Of a stretch of 64,000 nucleotides of DNA, positions 15,901 to 25,511 are shown piece after piece. This DNA is from Thermoanaerobaculum sp. GTDB taxonomy: Bacteria; Acidobacteriota; Thermoanaerobaculia; Multivoradales; UBA5704. The stretch is taken from NCBI GenBank assembly GCA_021154885.1, contig JAJKHS010000022.1, positions 43,433 to 107,432 on the forward strand. The letters are read 5' to 3'. Each line of letters starts with the position of its first letter. Position 1 is the first letter of the stretch. A program made the position numbers and the translations under genes. Under the pieces are notes generated by a model. That model did not search any database. It had not been told where the DNA came from and saw only the letters and a program-made list of their open reading frames with translations.

Positions 15901-17358
15901 GTCCCCCGCCGGCAGCACGTCCGGCCACCATCCCCCCGGCACGTTCATCGGCCAGGGGCAGGTCTGCTGGATGTTCAGCTCGCGAAACATCGGGCTGTCG
16001 TACCTGAGGTTGAAGTTGAAGCTGTCCTCCGGCTTATGGCCAGCGCAGCGGTAGAAAGGGGTGCCGAAGGCGATGGCGAGGAGGAAGGCGACTTCGGCGA
16101 CGGCGTAGGCACGGGTCCAGGAGATCGTCCGGGCAGCGTAGCGGGTGCGGGCAAGGGGACCCGCCCAGAGGACCATGGGGAGGATGGCGGCGTGGAGGAG
16201 GATCAGCCCCTGCCACATCATCACGGTCGTAGGGGAGAGGGAGAACACGATCAGGGCCGCCACGAAGCAGATCCGGACGTACCCCTTCACCCAGGAGCGG
16301 CCGGAGGTGCCGCGACCGGAGATACCGAGCCGGTGACGCCAGACAACCCGGCCCCACGCCCGCAGCCGCGCGAGACGCGTCGGAGGAATCGGCCGGGTCC
16401 GCCGCACCCGCCACAACCGGACGTTGGCGATCAGGGGGAAGAGGACGGAGAGAGAGAGGACCGTGCTCGAGAGGAGGCGGAGCCCCGGCCCCAGCCAGCG
16501 GTCGGAGCCGCCGAGGATTTCGGAGAAGTTGAAGTCGTCCATCCGCCAGGAGACGGACAGCGAGGCGTACCGCAGCCAGTAGGCGACCCCCCGCGGCAGC
16601 CCGGAGATCAGGCCGCGCCCGAGGAATCCTTTCTTGGCCTCGGTCACGATGGCGGGGTGGGACAGCACCTCGAACGCCCACGGGATGAGCGGGAGAGCGG
16701 CCACGGCCCCGCCGGCGATGAGGCCCGGCCAGTGGACCCGGAAGAAGCGGCGCAGCCAGAGCAGGACCGAGGCCACGGCCAGCAGCAGGACCGAGGCGTG
16801 GATCTGGAAGGCGAGCACCAGCCCGGCGGCGTGCAGGAAGGAGGGCCAGAACCGGGCCCGCTCGCGCTGCGCCAAGGCGCTCCACAGGTGGAGCGAGCCG
16901 AAGAGGAAGAGGTAGTTCGGGTTCCAGAGGAACGAGGCGAAGAAGAGCTGCCAGGGGTTCAACCAGTAGAGCAGGGCGAGGAGAACCCGCTCCCAGGGCG
17001 ACAGGATGCGCTTGAGCGCGCCGTCCAACAGCCAGTAGCCAGCGACGTGGAACAGCAGGACCAGGACCGTCGGCGCCCGGTGGTCCCGCCAGAGCATCAG
17101 CGGCAGACCCACTAGGACGGTGGTGATCCCCCCGGGCGCCTTGCCCCCCGTCGACATGGGATTGCCGTAGGGGATGAAGCGCCCCTTCTCGGCCAGCAGC
17201 CACCCCCGGGCCAGGAGGTTGAGCTGGTCGCCCCCCACCTGGCTGCGGACCAGCATGAGGATGGCGAGGGCGAGCCCGAGGACGAAGAGGCTCCAGATGA
17301 TCCAGAGGGTGTGGGTCGCCGCCGCCGGGGAGAGCCGGGATGGAGTCAGGGGAGGCAT
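15874..17358 (-). CDS. Polytopic membrane protein, GT-C glycosyltransferase-like
   Basis: 494 residues from the ATG at 17358. At least ten hydrophobic segments are visible, beginning at THTLWIIWSLFVLGLALAIL. The loop after the first helix contains QVGGDQLNLLARGWLLAEKG, in the position of the acidic catalytic loop in GT-C enzymes. A periplasmic C-terminal tail has two cysteines. It probably transfers sugars from lipid-linked donors, by analogy only. It is transcribed divergently from the three paralogs with 47 bp between starts. Confidence 0.72.
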   Translation of the reverse strand: MPPLTPSRLSPAAATHTLWIIWSLFVLGLALAILMLVRSQVGGDQLNLLARGWLLAEKGRFIPYGNPMSTGGKAPGGITTVLVGLPLMLWRDHRAPTVLVLLFHVAGYWLLDGALKRILSPWERVLLALLYWLNPWQLFFASFLWNPNYLFLFGSLHLWSALAQRERARFWPSFLHAAGLVLAFQIHASVLLLAVASVLLWLRRFFRVHWPGLIAGGAVAALPLIPWAFEVLSHPAIVTEAKKGFLGRGLISGLPRGVAYWLRYASLSVSWRMDDFNFSEILGGSDRWLGPGLRLLSSTVLSLSVLFPLIANVRLWRVRRTRPIPPTRLARLRAWGRVVWRHRLGISGRGTSGRSWVKGYVRICFVAALIVFSLSPTTVMMWQGLILLHAAILPMVLWAGPLARTRYAARTISWTRAYAVAEVAFLLAIAFGTPFYRCAGHKPEDSFNFNLRYDSPMFRELNIQQTCPWPMNVPGGWWPDVLPAGDSSRESPLR

Positions 17359-17390
17359 CGGGGGGACCGGTTCGAAAAGGGGAGCTGAAC

Positions 17391-17396
17391 TATACT
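17391..17396 (+). promoter_or_regulatory. -10 box for the three-paralog operon
   Basis: TATACT ends 9 nt before the GTG at 17406. There is no Shine-Dalgarno sequence, so the first message may be leaderless or nearly so. Confidence 0.5.
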
Positions 17397-17405
17397 CTGC
17401 CGTTC

Positions 17406-19178
17406 GTGAACGAGGAAAGGACGACGGCCCCGGACCTTCCGGCATGGACACGCGCTCTCACCTGGACAGCGGTGGCCGGCCTCTACACGGCGCTCACCCT
17501 CGTCTACTTCTGGCCATTGCCCCGGCTCTGGAGGGATCACCTCGGTCCTGAGCTGGGGGACCCTCTCTTCGTCCTCTACGTCCTCAAGTGGGGAGTGCAC
17601 CAGATCCACCTGGGGCTGCCGGACTTCTGGAACGCCAATCTCTTCTATCCCACCCAGGGTGCGCTGGCGCTGTCCGAACACATGCTGGGGCCGGCGGCCC
17701 AGCTCGCCCTGTTCGAGACGGTGATCCCCAACGCCATTGCCGGCTACAACTTCCTCTTCCTGACGTCCTTCATCGCCAGCGCCCTGGCGACCTGCTGGGT
17801 GCTCCGTCGCTGTGGGCTCTCCTGGGTGGCCGCCGGGCTGGCGGGCTGGATGTTCGCCTATTCGTCCTTCAAGGTATCTCAGACGTCCCATCTCCAGATG
17901 CTGATCGCCCAGTGGATCCCCCTCACCCTCTGGTTCTGGGACCGGCTGCTGGTGGAGCGCACGGCGAAGAATGCCGTTCTCTTCCTCCTCTTCTACCTGC
18001 TGAACCTCTCGGGGGCCTGCTACTACGCCTACATGATCCACTTTCCGCTGGCGGCGATCCTGGTCAGCCGTGCCCTGGAGCAGCGGCGGGAGCTGATCTC
18101 GGCCCGCTCGCTGCGGCTCTTCGTGCCGGTGGCCCTGGTGGCGGGCGCCGCCGCCGCCTTTCTCTTCCTGCCGTACGTCCGGATCTCCCGCACCCTGGGG
18201 CTCACGCGGACACACGCCGAGATCCAGGAGTTTGGCGCGACGGTGGTGAGCTACTTCAGCCCCAGCTACCAGAACCTCTACTTCGGCCCGACGACGGACC
18301 GGTTCCTCCGCTCCATCCTGGGGAGCGCGGCCGAGCTCTTCTTCCGCCCGGAGAACTCCCTGTTCGCGGGCTTCCTGCCGACGATCTTCTTCTTCGTGGG
18401 GGCCGTCGGCGCCTGGCGCGGGCGGCGCGACCGCGGCGACCCGGCGCGGGACGTCTGGGCGCGCGGGCTCGCCCTCTCGGGCCTGATCTGCTTCGCGCTC
18501 TCGCTCTCCATTGTTTATGAGCCGTTGATGCGGGTGGTCCCCGGTCTTTCGGGGATGCGCGTGCCCGCCCGCTTCTACACCTTCGTCTCGTTCACCCTGG
18601 TGTACTTCGCGGCCCGCGGGATCGATATCCTGATGAGCCGGCTGCCCAAGCCCCGGGTGCGGATGGCCGTCGCCGCGGGACTGGCCGTCGTCCTCGCCGT
18701 GGAGCTGGCTCCCCGGCGCATCGACTGGGAGCCCCTGGCGAGCGAGGAGGAGATGCCGAAGGTCTACGCCTGGATCCGGGACCAGCCGGCCATCCGCTCC
18801 CTCATCGAGCTGCCCATCTTCACGGACACCCGGGAGAACGACTACCTCTACGCCGCCACGGTGCACTGGAAGCCGATCGCCAACGGCTACAGCGGCTACA
18901 TCCCGGAGAGCCACCAGCTCCTGACGGATCGCATCCGCTACCTCCCCGGCCAGGGCGGCCTCGAGCTGCTGCGCAGCCTGTGGATCTCCCACATTCTGGT
19001 CCACGCCCGGAGGGCGGGGCGCGCCGAGGCCCTGCGGGCCTGGGAGGAGAAGTTCGGCACCGGTCCGGAGCGACAGGTGGAGAGGGTGTACGCGGCCGAT
19101 GGATACTACGTGTACCGGCTGCTCGATGTCTCAGGCATTTCCGGCGGCTCGGGAGCACCGGTGCGGAACGGCTCGTGA
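17406..19178 (+). CDS. Polytopic membrane protein, first of three tandem paralogs
   Basis: 590 residues from the GTG at 17406. About eleven membrane segments are visible, starting near TAVAGLYTALTLVYFWPLP. A conserved extracytoplasmic loop carries LSDPLF- or GDPLF-type and NANLFYPTQGALALSEH motifs, and the C-terminal soluble domain contains PIFTDTRENDYLYAATVHWKP. The acidic first loop and fold resemble GT-C glycosyltransferases or YfhO-like proteins. The start is supported by the TATACT box and by the equivalent GTGAAC start in the two following copies. The stop overlaps the next gene by 4 nt. Donor and acceptor are unknown. Confidence 0.83.
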   Translation: MNEERTTAPDLPAWTRALTWTAVAGLYTALTLVYFWPLPRLWRDHLGPELGDPLFVLYVLKWGVHQIHLGLPDFWNANLFYPTQGALALSEHMLGPAAQLALFETVIPNAIAGYNFLFLTSFIASALATCWVLRRCGLSWVAAGLAGWMFAYSSFKVSQTSHLQMLIAQWIPLTLWFWDRLLVERTAKNAVLFLLFYLLNLSGACYYAYMIHFPLAAILVSRALEQRRELISARSLRLFVPVALVAGAAAAFLFLPYVRISRTLGLTRTHAEIQEFGATVVSYFSPSYQNLYFGPTTDRFLRSILGSAAELFFRPENSLFAGFLPTIFFFVGAVGAWRGRRDRGDPARDVWARGLALSGLICFALSLSIVYEPLMRVVPGLSGMRVPARFYTFVSFTLVYFAARGIDILMSRLPKPRVRMAVAAGLAVVLAVELAPRRIDWEPLASEEEMPKVYAWIRDQPAIRSLIELPIFTDTRENDYLYAATVHWKPIANGYSGYIPESHQLLTDRIRYLPGQGGLELLRSLWISHILVHARRAGRAEALRAWEEKFGTGPERQVERVYAADGYYVYRLLDVSGISGGSGAPVRNGS

Positions 19179-20962
19179 ACGTGGCGGAGGCAGAGGCGAC
19201 GACGCAGCGAGGGGGATGGCCAGGGGTTCTGACCTGGCCGGCGGTGGCCGGCCTCTACACGGCGCTGACCCTCGTCTACTTCTGGCCATTACCCCGGCTC
19301 TGGAGGGATCACCTCGGTCCCGAGCTGGGGGATCCCCTCTTCGTCCTCTATATCCTCAAGTGGGGGGTGCACCAGATCCACCTGGGTCTGCCGGATTTCT
19401 GGAACGCCAACCTCTTCTATCCCACGCGGGGTGCGCTGGCCCTGTCCGAGCACCTTCTCGGTCCGGCGGCCCAGCTCGCCGTTTTCGAGACGGTGATTCC
19501 CAACGCCATCGCCGGCTACAACTTCCTCTTCCTCAGCTCCTTCGTGGCCAGCGCTCTCGCGACCTGCTGGGTGCTCCGCCGCTGCGGGCTCTCCTGGGTG
19601 GCGGCCGTGCTGGGGGGCTGGATGTTCGCCTACTCGCCTTTCCGGCTCACCCAGACTCCCCACCTCCAGATCCTGATCGCCCAGTGGATCCCCCTGACGC
19701 TCTGGTTCTGGGACCGGCTGCTTACCCGACGAACGGCGAAGAACGCCGTCCTCTTCCTCCTCTTCTACCTGCTGACCCTCTCGGGCGGCTGCTACCTGGC
19801 CTATATGATCCACTTCCCGCTGGCGGCGATCCTGGTCAGCCGCGCCCTGGAGCAGCGGCGGGAGCTGATCGCGGTCCGTTCGCTGCGGCTCTTCGTGCCC
19901 GTGGCCCTGGTGGCGGGCGCCGCCGTCGCCGCTCTTTTCCTGCCGTACATCCGGATCTCCCGCTCTCTGGGGCTCACCCGGACGCCGGCCGAGGTCCAGG
20001 AGTTTGGAGCGACGCTGGTGAGCTACTTCAGTCCCAGCTACGAGAGCTTCTACTTCGGCAAGCCCACCCGGCAGCTCCTGCGCTCCATCCTGGGGGGCGC
20101 CGCCGAGCTCTTCTTCCGCTCCGAGAACTCCCTGTTTGCCGGTTTTTTACCGACGCTCTTCTTCTTCGTAGGGGCCGTCGCCGCCTGGCGCGGGCGGCGC
20201 AATCGGGGAGACCTGCCGCGGGACGTCTGGGCGCGCGGGCTCGCCCTCTCGGGCCTCGTCTGTTTCGCCCTCTCGCTCGCCGTCGTCTATGAGCCGTTGA
20301 TGCGGGTGATCCCCGGCCTCTCGGGGATGCGGGTGCCCGCGCGTTTCTATGCCTTGGTCTCCCTCACCGTGGTGTACTTCGCCGCCCGCGGGGTGGATCT
20401 CCTGCTCGGCCGCCTGCCCGGGCCCAAGGCGCGGGCGGCCGTCGCCGCGGCCCTCGCCGTCCTCCTCGCCGTGGAGCTGGCGCCCCGCACCCTCCCTTGG
20501 AGGCCCCTGGCGAAAGAGGACGAAATGCCGGAGGTCTATCGCTGGATTCGGGATGAGCCGTCGGTCCGCTCCATCGTCGAGCTGCCCATTCACGACGACG
20601 GCCGGGAGATTCAGTACCTCTACGCCTCCACGGTGCACTGGAAGCCGATCGCCAACGGCTTCAGCGGCTACGTCCCGGCCAGCCACCAGGCGTTGACGGA
20701 GAGCATCCCCCACCTCCTCCCCGGCCCGGCCGGCCTCGAGCGGCTGCACAGCTTGTGGATCTCCCACATCCTGATCCATGCCCGGAGAGCGGACCGCGCC
20801 GAGGCCGTGCGGGCGTGGGAGGAGAGGTTCGGCACCGGACCGGAGCGCCAGGTGGAGCGGGTGTATGCGGCCGACGGGTTCTACGTCTATCGCCTGCTCG
20901 ATTCGTCGCCGGGGTCTGTGGGGCCGGCCGGTGCGGAAAAGCCGGCGCGGAACGGGCCGTGA
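19175..20962 (+). CDS. Polytopic membrane protein, second tandem paralog
   Basis: 595 residues. The GTG at 19175 overlaps the previous stop (GTGA); a second in-frame GTG at 19181 is equally possible. It shares long identical blocks with the first copy, including LVYFWPLPRLWRDHLGPELG and the loop NANLFYPTRGALALSEH. The C-terminal soluble half ends in an RQVERVYAADGFYVYRLLD block. The same membrane topology is expected. Close similarity points to a recent duplication compared with the third copy. Confidence 0.83.
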   Translation: MNVAEAEATTQRGGWPGVLTWPAVAGLYTALTLVYFWPLPRLWRDHLGPELGDPLFVLYILKWGVHQIHLGLPDFWNANLFYPTRGALALSEHLLGPAAQLAVFETVIPNAIAGYNFLFLSSFVASALATCWVLRRCGLSWVAAVLGGWMFAYSPFRLTQTPHLQILIAQWIPLTLWFWDRLLTRRTAKNAVLFLLFYLLTLSGGCYLAYMIHFPLAAILVSRALEQRRELIAVRSLRLFVPVALVAGAAVAALFLPYIRISRSLGLTRTPAEVQEFGATLVSYFSPSYESFYFGKPTRQLLRSILGGAAELFFRSENSLFAGFLPTLFFFVGAVAAWRGRRNRGDLPRDVWARGLALSGLVCFALSLAVVYEPLMRVIPGLSGMRVPARFYALVSLTVVYFAARGVDLLLGRLPGPKARAAVAAALAVLLAVELAPRTLPWRPLAKEDEMPEVYRWIRDEPSVRSIVELPIHDDGREIQYLYASTVHWKPIANGFSGYVPASHQALTESIPHLLPGPAGLERLHSLWISHILIHARRADRAEAVRAWEERFGTGPERQVERVYAADGFYVYRLLDSSPGSVGPAGAEKPARNGP

Positions 20963-22677
20963 ACGGAGAACGGGTGCGTCGGGCCCTGGCCTGGATCGGG
21001 ATCGCCGGCCTCTACACGATCCTCGCTCTGATCAGTCTGCGGCCGATCTGGCAGGTCGGGGGGGACCACCTCACCAACAGCCTTTCGGACCCTCTCTTCC
21101 TCCTCTGGGTTCTCAAGTGGGGCGTCCATCAGATCCGGCTGGGGCTGCCCGACGTCTGGAATGCCAACATCTTCTATCCCACTCGGGGCGCGCTGGCCCT
21201 CTCGGACCACCTCCTGGGGCCGGCGGCGCAGCTCGTCCTGTTCCTGGAGGTCGTCCCCAACGCCATCGCCGGCTACAATTTCCTCCTCTTCACCTCCTTC
21301 GTGGCGAGCGCGCTCGCCACCTGCTGGGTGATGCGCCGGGGCGGGCTGTCCTGGGCGGCGGCCGTGCTGGCGGGTTGGATGTTCGCCTTCTCGCCGTTCC
21401 GGTTCTCCCAGATCGCCCACCTCCAGCTCCTGATCGCCCAGTGGATCCCCCTGACGCTCTGGTTCTGGGACCGGCTGCTGGCTGAGCGGACGGTGAGGAA
21501 CGCCGCCCTCTTCCTTGTTTTCTATCTCCTGAACCTGACAGGGGGAGCCTATCTCGCCTACATGATCCACTTCCCGTTGCTGGCGCTGCTGGCGAGCCGT
21601 GCCCTCGCCGAGCGGCGGGCGCTGATCACGGCGCGCTCGCTACGGGTGCTGGTCCCGGTGGCCCTGGTGGCGGGAGCGGCGGTCGCGACTCTCTTCCTTC
21701 CTTATCTCAGGGTCTCTCAGTCGCTGGGGCTGGCCCGGACGGAGTCCGAGGTCCGCCAGCTCGGAGCGACTCCGGCGAGCTACTTCAGCCCGGCGCCACA
21801 GAACGTCTATTTTGGCGCCGGGACGAGGGACTGGCTCCGGTCGGTCCTGGGCGCGGACCGGGCCAGGCTCTTCCTGCGGAGGGAGAACTCGCTGTTCGCC
21901 GGCTTCCTGCCGACGATCCTTTTCGTCGCCGGAGTGGTGGCGGTCTGGCGGCGGCGCCGGGAGGGTCGGACGGACCCTTGGGAGCGGGGGCTCGCGATCT
22001 CCGGGCTGATCTGTTTCGCCCTGTCGTTCCCCCTGATCTACGAGCCGCTGATGCGGGTGATCCCCGGCCTGTCGGGAATGCGCGTCCCCTCCCGCTTCTA
22101 CGTCTTCGTCTCCTTCGTCCTGGTCTGGTTCGCGGCGCGCGGCGCGGACGACCTGCTGCGGCGCGTGCCGGGACCCCGGGCGCGTGCCGCCCTTGCCACG
22201 ATCTTCGCCCTCATCATCGCCGTGGAGCTGACCCCCCGGCCTCTGCGCTGGGTGCCTCTCCCGCGGGAGGAGGAGATTCCGGAGGCCTACCGCTGGATTG
22301 CCCGTGAGCCGTCGGTCAAGGCACTGGTCGAGCTGCCCATCCACCGCAACCCGGACGAGAACGAGTACGTCTACAACTCGACGGTGCACTGGAAACCCAT
22401 CGCCAACGGCTACAGCGGCTATTTACCACCCAGCCACGAGGCGCTGGTGGACCGCATCCACTTCCTGCCCGAGCAGGACGGGCTCGACCTGCTGCGCCAG
22501 GACTGGATCACCCACCTGGTGGTCCACGCCTCCAACCCTCGCCGGGAGGAGAGGCTGCGCCAATGGGAGGCGAGGTTCGCCACCGGGCCGCAGCGCCAGG
22601 TGGAGCGGGTCTACCGGTCGGGGGAGATCTCGATCTACCGGCTGCTGAGCTCGAGCACGCCGAAGCGCGCCGGCTGA
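20959..22677 (+). CDS. Polytopic membrane protein, third tandem paralog
   Basis: 572 residues from the GTG at 20959, again overlapping the preceding stop by 4 nt. It aligns along its full length with the other two but is more diverged (for example ISLRPIWQVGGDHLTNSLSD in place of LVYFWPLPRLWRDHLGPELG). The loop NANIFYPTRGALALSDH and the C-terminal HWKPIANGYSGY motif are retained. The last 43 bp overlap the convergent CBM9-like gene. Confidence 0.83.
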   Translation: MNGERVRRALAWIGIAGLYTILALISLRPIWQVGGDHLTNSLSDPLFLLWVLKWGVHQIRLGLPDVWNANIFYPTRGALALSDHLLGPAAQLVLFLEVVPNAIAGYNFLLFTSFVASALATCWVMRRGGLSWAAAVLAGWMFAFSPFRFSQIAHLQLLIAQWIPLTLWFWDRLLAERTVRNAALFLVFYLLNLTGGAYLAYMIHFPLLALLASRALAERRALITARSLRVLVPVALVAGAAVATLFLPYLRVSQSLGLARTESEVRQLGATPASYFSPAPQNVYFGAGTRDWLRSVLGADRARLFLRRENSLFAGFLPTILFVAGVVAVWRRRREGRTDPWERGLAISGLICFALSFPLIYEPLMRVIPGLSGMRVPSRFYVFVSFVLVWFAARGADDLLRRVPGPRARAALATIFALIIAVELTPRPLRWVPLPREEEIPEAYRWIAREPSVKALVELPIHRNPDENEYVYNSTVHWKPIANGYSGYLPPSHEALVDRIHFLPEQDGLDLLRQDWITHLVVHASNPRREERLRQWEARFATGPQRQVERVYRSGEISIYRLLSSSTPKRAG

Positions 22678-23285
22678 TGGAAGTCGGCCGGGCGGGTGAG
22701 GGTGGGGGACCAGCCGCTGAATTCGGGCTCGCCGTCCCGAGGGCGCTCGATACGATAGAAGTTGGCCCGCCAGAGCCGCGGCGGCGGCCCACCCGGAGCG
22801 ATGCCGCGCCAGGGGATGGCGAAGGCGCCCCACCAGTCCTCACGCGCCAAGCCCCTTCCCGCGGCCCAGCGGAGCCCCGGACAGTCCCAGGATTTGTCGG
22901 TCACCCTCTCGGCCCGCCGCGAGGTGGGGTTGTGGATGAGGCCGTCCCAGAGAACGCCTCGCGGGCTCACCTCGAATTCGAAATAGTCCACTGGGTCCAC
23001 CGTCCCCGCTGCCAGGAAGACCTCCACCGCCTCCTCCTCGTAGATGGGATCGTCCCGCCGCTCGAACGTGCCCCAGGCGTCGCGGTCCTCGCAGTCGAAG
23101 CGCACGTGGAGCGCCTCGTCGTCCCAGGCGACGCGGACCCGCGTCTGCTGAACGGCGGATCCGCTGCCGTCGGCGAGCAGGAAGGGGGGCAGGGAGGGGA
23201 TCGCATCCCAGGCCGGGGAGGCGGGATCGGCGAGGCCTTGAGAGTGGGGGACGTGCCAGCGGGGGAGGTCGGGGGAAGGGATCAT
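22635..23285 (-). CDS. Carbohydrate-binding family 9-like protein
   Basis: 216 residues resembling a stand-alone CBM9-like beta-sandwich: RVRVAWDDEALHVRFDCEDRDAWGTF, then EAVEVFLAAGTVDPVDYFEFEVSPRGVLWDG and ending DFHQPARFGVLELSSR. Such modules bind carbohydrate and are often secreted, but no signal peptide is seen here. AAGGAGG lies immediately before the ATG at 23285, with unusually short spacing. The 3' end overlaps the convergent membrane-protein gene by 43 bp. Confidence 0.8.
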   Translation of the reverse strand: MIPSPDLPRWHVPHSQGLADPASPAWDAIPSLPPFLLADGSGSAVQQTRVRVAWDDEALHVRFDCEDRDAWGTFERRDDPIYEEEAVEVFLAAGTVDPVDYFEFEVSPRGVLWDGLIHNPTSRRAERVTDKSWDCPGLRWAAGRGLAREDWWGAFAIPWRGIAPGGPPPRLWRANFYRIERPRDGEPEFSGWSPTLTRPADFHQPARFGVLELSSR

Positions 23286-23309
23286 GCCTCCTTAGCCTAT
23301 ATCGTGCGA

Positions 23310-23315
23310 TAGACT
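23310..23315 (+). promoter_or_regulatory. -10 box for TPM/Tim44 operon
   Basis: TAGACT is the same hexamer as before the dipeptidase gene. The ATG at 23336 is 20 nt downstream. The box lies in the 50-bp gap between divergent genes. Confidence 0.4.
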
Positions 23316-23335
23316 CTCCCGCAACGGAAAATCCC

Positions 23336-23956
23336 ATGGCGAAGCCCTTTCTCACCGATGAGTCCAAGGCGGCGTTCTCGGCGGCGGTGCGCACCGTCGA
23401 GGGGGCGAGCAGCGCCGAACTCGTCGTGGCGGTCCGCCCCCGCTCTGGGAGCTACCTCCACGTGGACCTCGCCGTGGGCATCCTCGCCGGGCTGGTGACT
23501 CTGGCCGTTCTCCTCTATTCGAGCTGGACCTTCGACCTGATCTGGTTCCTGGTAGACCCGGTGGTGACCGGGGCCCTCGCCGGGCTGGTCTTCTTCCGCA
23601 GCCCGTTCCTGCACCGGGCCTTCAGCCGGCCAGCGGTGCGGCGGGGCCGGGCCGAGACGGCCGCCCGGGCGGCGTTCGTCGAGCGGCGGGTCCACAGCAC
23701 GTCCGGACGGACCGGCATCCTTCTCTACATCTCCCTGCTGGAGCGGGAGGCGGTCCTGGTAGTCGACCTCGCGGTAGAGGCCCTGGCGGCCACGGACGCC
23801 TGGCGCAAGGCTGTGGGCGAGATCGAAGCCGCGGTGCGGCACGGCGCCTCCGGCGTCGAGGTGGCAGCCAAGGTGAGCGAGCTGGCAGCCGTGCTGGGGC
23901 CGGTCCTGGAGCGGAGCGAGAACGACGTGGACGAGCTCCCGGACGAGGTGTGCTGA
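23336..23956 (+). CDS. TPM-domain membrane protein
   Basis: 206 residues. It has the TPM (YgcG-like) arrangement in outline: an N-terminal alpha/beta segment (DESKAAFSAAVRTVEGASSAELVVAVRPRSGSY), two closely spaced membrane helices (about 45-65 and 70-88), and a further alpha/beta half (RTGILLYISLLEREAVLVVD). Known members bind metal and some act in membrane-associated repair or folding; here function is unknown. The stop overlaps the next gene by 7 nt, so both act together. Confidence 0.8.
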   Translation: MAKPFLTDESKAAFSAAVRTVEGASSAELVVAVRPRSGSYLHVDLAVGILAGLVTLAVLLYSSWTFDLIWFLVDPVVTGALAGLVFFRSPFLHRAFSRPAVRRGRAETAARAAFVERRVHSTSGRTGILLYISLLEREAVLVVDLAVEALAATDAWRKAVGEIEAAVRHGASGVEVAAKVSELAAVLGPVLERSENDVDELPDEVC

Positions 23957-25485
23957 CCGTGAAGATCCCGGGTCGTCCGCTCCGTCTGCTCCTCCTCGCC
24001 GTCCTGGCGCTTCTCTGCCTGTCGTCCGCGGCGGCGGCCCGGCCCGGCGGCGGCCAGAGCTACTCGGGCGGGAGTCACGGCGGCAGTGGCGGCGGCAGTG
24101 GCGGCGGCGACGGCGGCGGGTGCATCTTCCTGCTCTTCCGGCTCTGGATCGAGCTCGTCTTCCGGTACCCCGCGATCGGCATCCCGCTGACCATCGTCCT
24201 CATTGTTGGCTTCATCGCCTACCAGAAGCGGAAGGGGAGCGCGGTCTCCCAGTCCTGGGACTCGGCGCCGCCGGCTGCTCCTCCAACACCGCGGGCCGCG
24301 CACGACCTCGACGATGTCCGCCAGCTCGATCCCGAGTTCTCAGTGGTCCTCTTCCAGGACTTCGCCTATGCCCTCTACGCCCGGGCCCACGAGGCGCGCT
24401 CCAGCCAGCGGGACCTGGAATCGTTGTCCCCTTATCTCGGGCAGGCGGTGCGCGACCAGCTCGCCCAGCGGCGGCCGGTCGGCGCGCCCGTCTCCGGCGT
24501 GGTGATCGGGGCGATGCGGGTGGTGGACCTCTCGATCCCGGCGGTCTCCGCGGCGCCGGCTGGAACGCCTCAACCGCAGGTGATCGTGCTGCTGGAATTC
24601 GAGGCCAACATGACGGTGGGCATGGCCGGCGCGGAGCACACCCACTACGTGCGCGAGCGCTGGCGGCTGGTGCGCGATGCCGGCGTGAAGAGCAAGCCCC
24701 CCGCGCTGGTGAAGTCCTTCCAGTGCCCCAACTGCGGCGCCCCCTTCGGACCCGAGGGGGGCGACCGCTGCCAGTATTGCGGCCAGGTGGTCTCCGGCGG
24801 CCGGTTCGACTGGAGCGTCACGTCCATCGACCTCCTCCAGCTCGAGGAGCGGCCTCCGGCCCTCACCGCCAACGTCCAGGAAGCGGGGACGAACTGGCCG
24901 ACGATCTTCCACCCCCAGCTCGCAACCCGCTGGGCGGAACTGGTGCGGGACGATCCCGCGGTCACCCAGGAGGCTCTGGCCGCCCGCTTCAAGGTGATCT
25001 ACGACGAGCTCAACGCCGCGTGGACCCGGCGCGACCTCGGCGGCGCCCGTCCCTTCGTCTCCGACGGGCTCTTCGACTACCTGCAGTACTGGGTGACGGC
25101 CTACGAGAAGCAGGGGCTGCGCAACGTGCTCGAAGGGATGCGCATCGTGGAGTGGAAGGCGGTGAAGGTCGTCCGCGACCGGCACTACGACTCGCTGACC
25201 ATCCGCCTCTGGGGAGCGGGGCGCGACTACACCGTCCGCCAGGCCACGGGCGACGTGGTCACGGGCGATCCCAAGCGCGACCGCTTCTACTCGGAATACT
25301 GGACCTTGATCCGCGGCGCCGGAGTCAAGGGGGTGCCGCGCACCGACAAGACCTGCCCCAACTGCGGCGCGCCCCTGGACGTCAACATGGCGGGCGAGTG
25401 CGAGCACTGCGGCGCCAAGATCACCAGCGGCGCTTTCGACTGGGTGCTCTCCACGATCGAGCAGGATGACTCCTACACCGGGTAG
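23950..25485 (+). CDS. Tim44-like membrane protein with two zinc ribbons
   Basis: 511 residues. The GTG at 23950 overlaps the TPM gene; a GTG at 23959 is an alternative. A signal/anchor segment is followed by a Gly/Ser-rich stretch (about 33-57) and a second membrane helix (about 64-87). Two Tim44-like domains follow, each ending with a four-cysteine zinc ribbon: CPNCGAPFGPEGG...CQYCG near 258 and CPNCGAPLDVN...CEHCG near 475. Each ribbon is followed by FDW, showing internal duplication. The TPM plus Tim44/zinc-ribbon pairing suggests an envelope complex. No biochemical function can be assigned. Confidence 0.83.
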   Translation: MLTVKIPGRPLRLLLLAVLALLCLSSAAAARPGGGQSYSGGSHGGSGGGSGGGDGGGCIFLLFRLWIELVFRYPAIGIPLTIVLIVGFIAYQKRKGSAVSQSWDSAPPAAPPTPRAAHDLDDVRQLDPEFSVVLFQDFAYALYARAHEARSSQRDLESLSPYLGQAVRDQLAQRRPVGAPVSGVVIGAMRVVDLSIPAVSAAPAGTPQPQVIVLLEFEANMTVGMAGAEHTHYVRERWRLVRDAGVKSKPPALVKSFQCPNCGAPFGPEGGDRCQYCGQVVSGGRFDWSVTSIDLLQLEERPPALTANVQEAGTNWPTIFHPQLATRWAELVRDDPAVTQEALAARFKVIYDELNAAWTRRDLGGARPFVSDGLFDYLQYWVTAYEKQGLRNVLEGMRIVEWKAVKVVRDRHYDSLTIRLWGAGRDYTVRQATGDVVTGDPKRDRFYSEYWTLIRGAGVKGVPRTDKTCPNCGAPLDVNMAGECEHCGAKITSGAFDWVLSTIEQDDSYTG

Positions 25486-25511
25486 GGCGGCCCGCTCTCT
25501 CTCGCGCAGTC

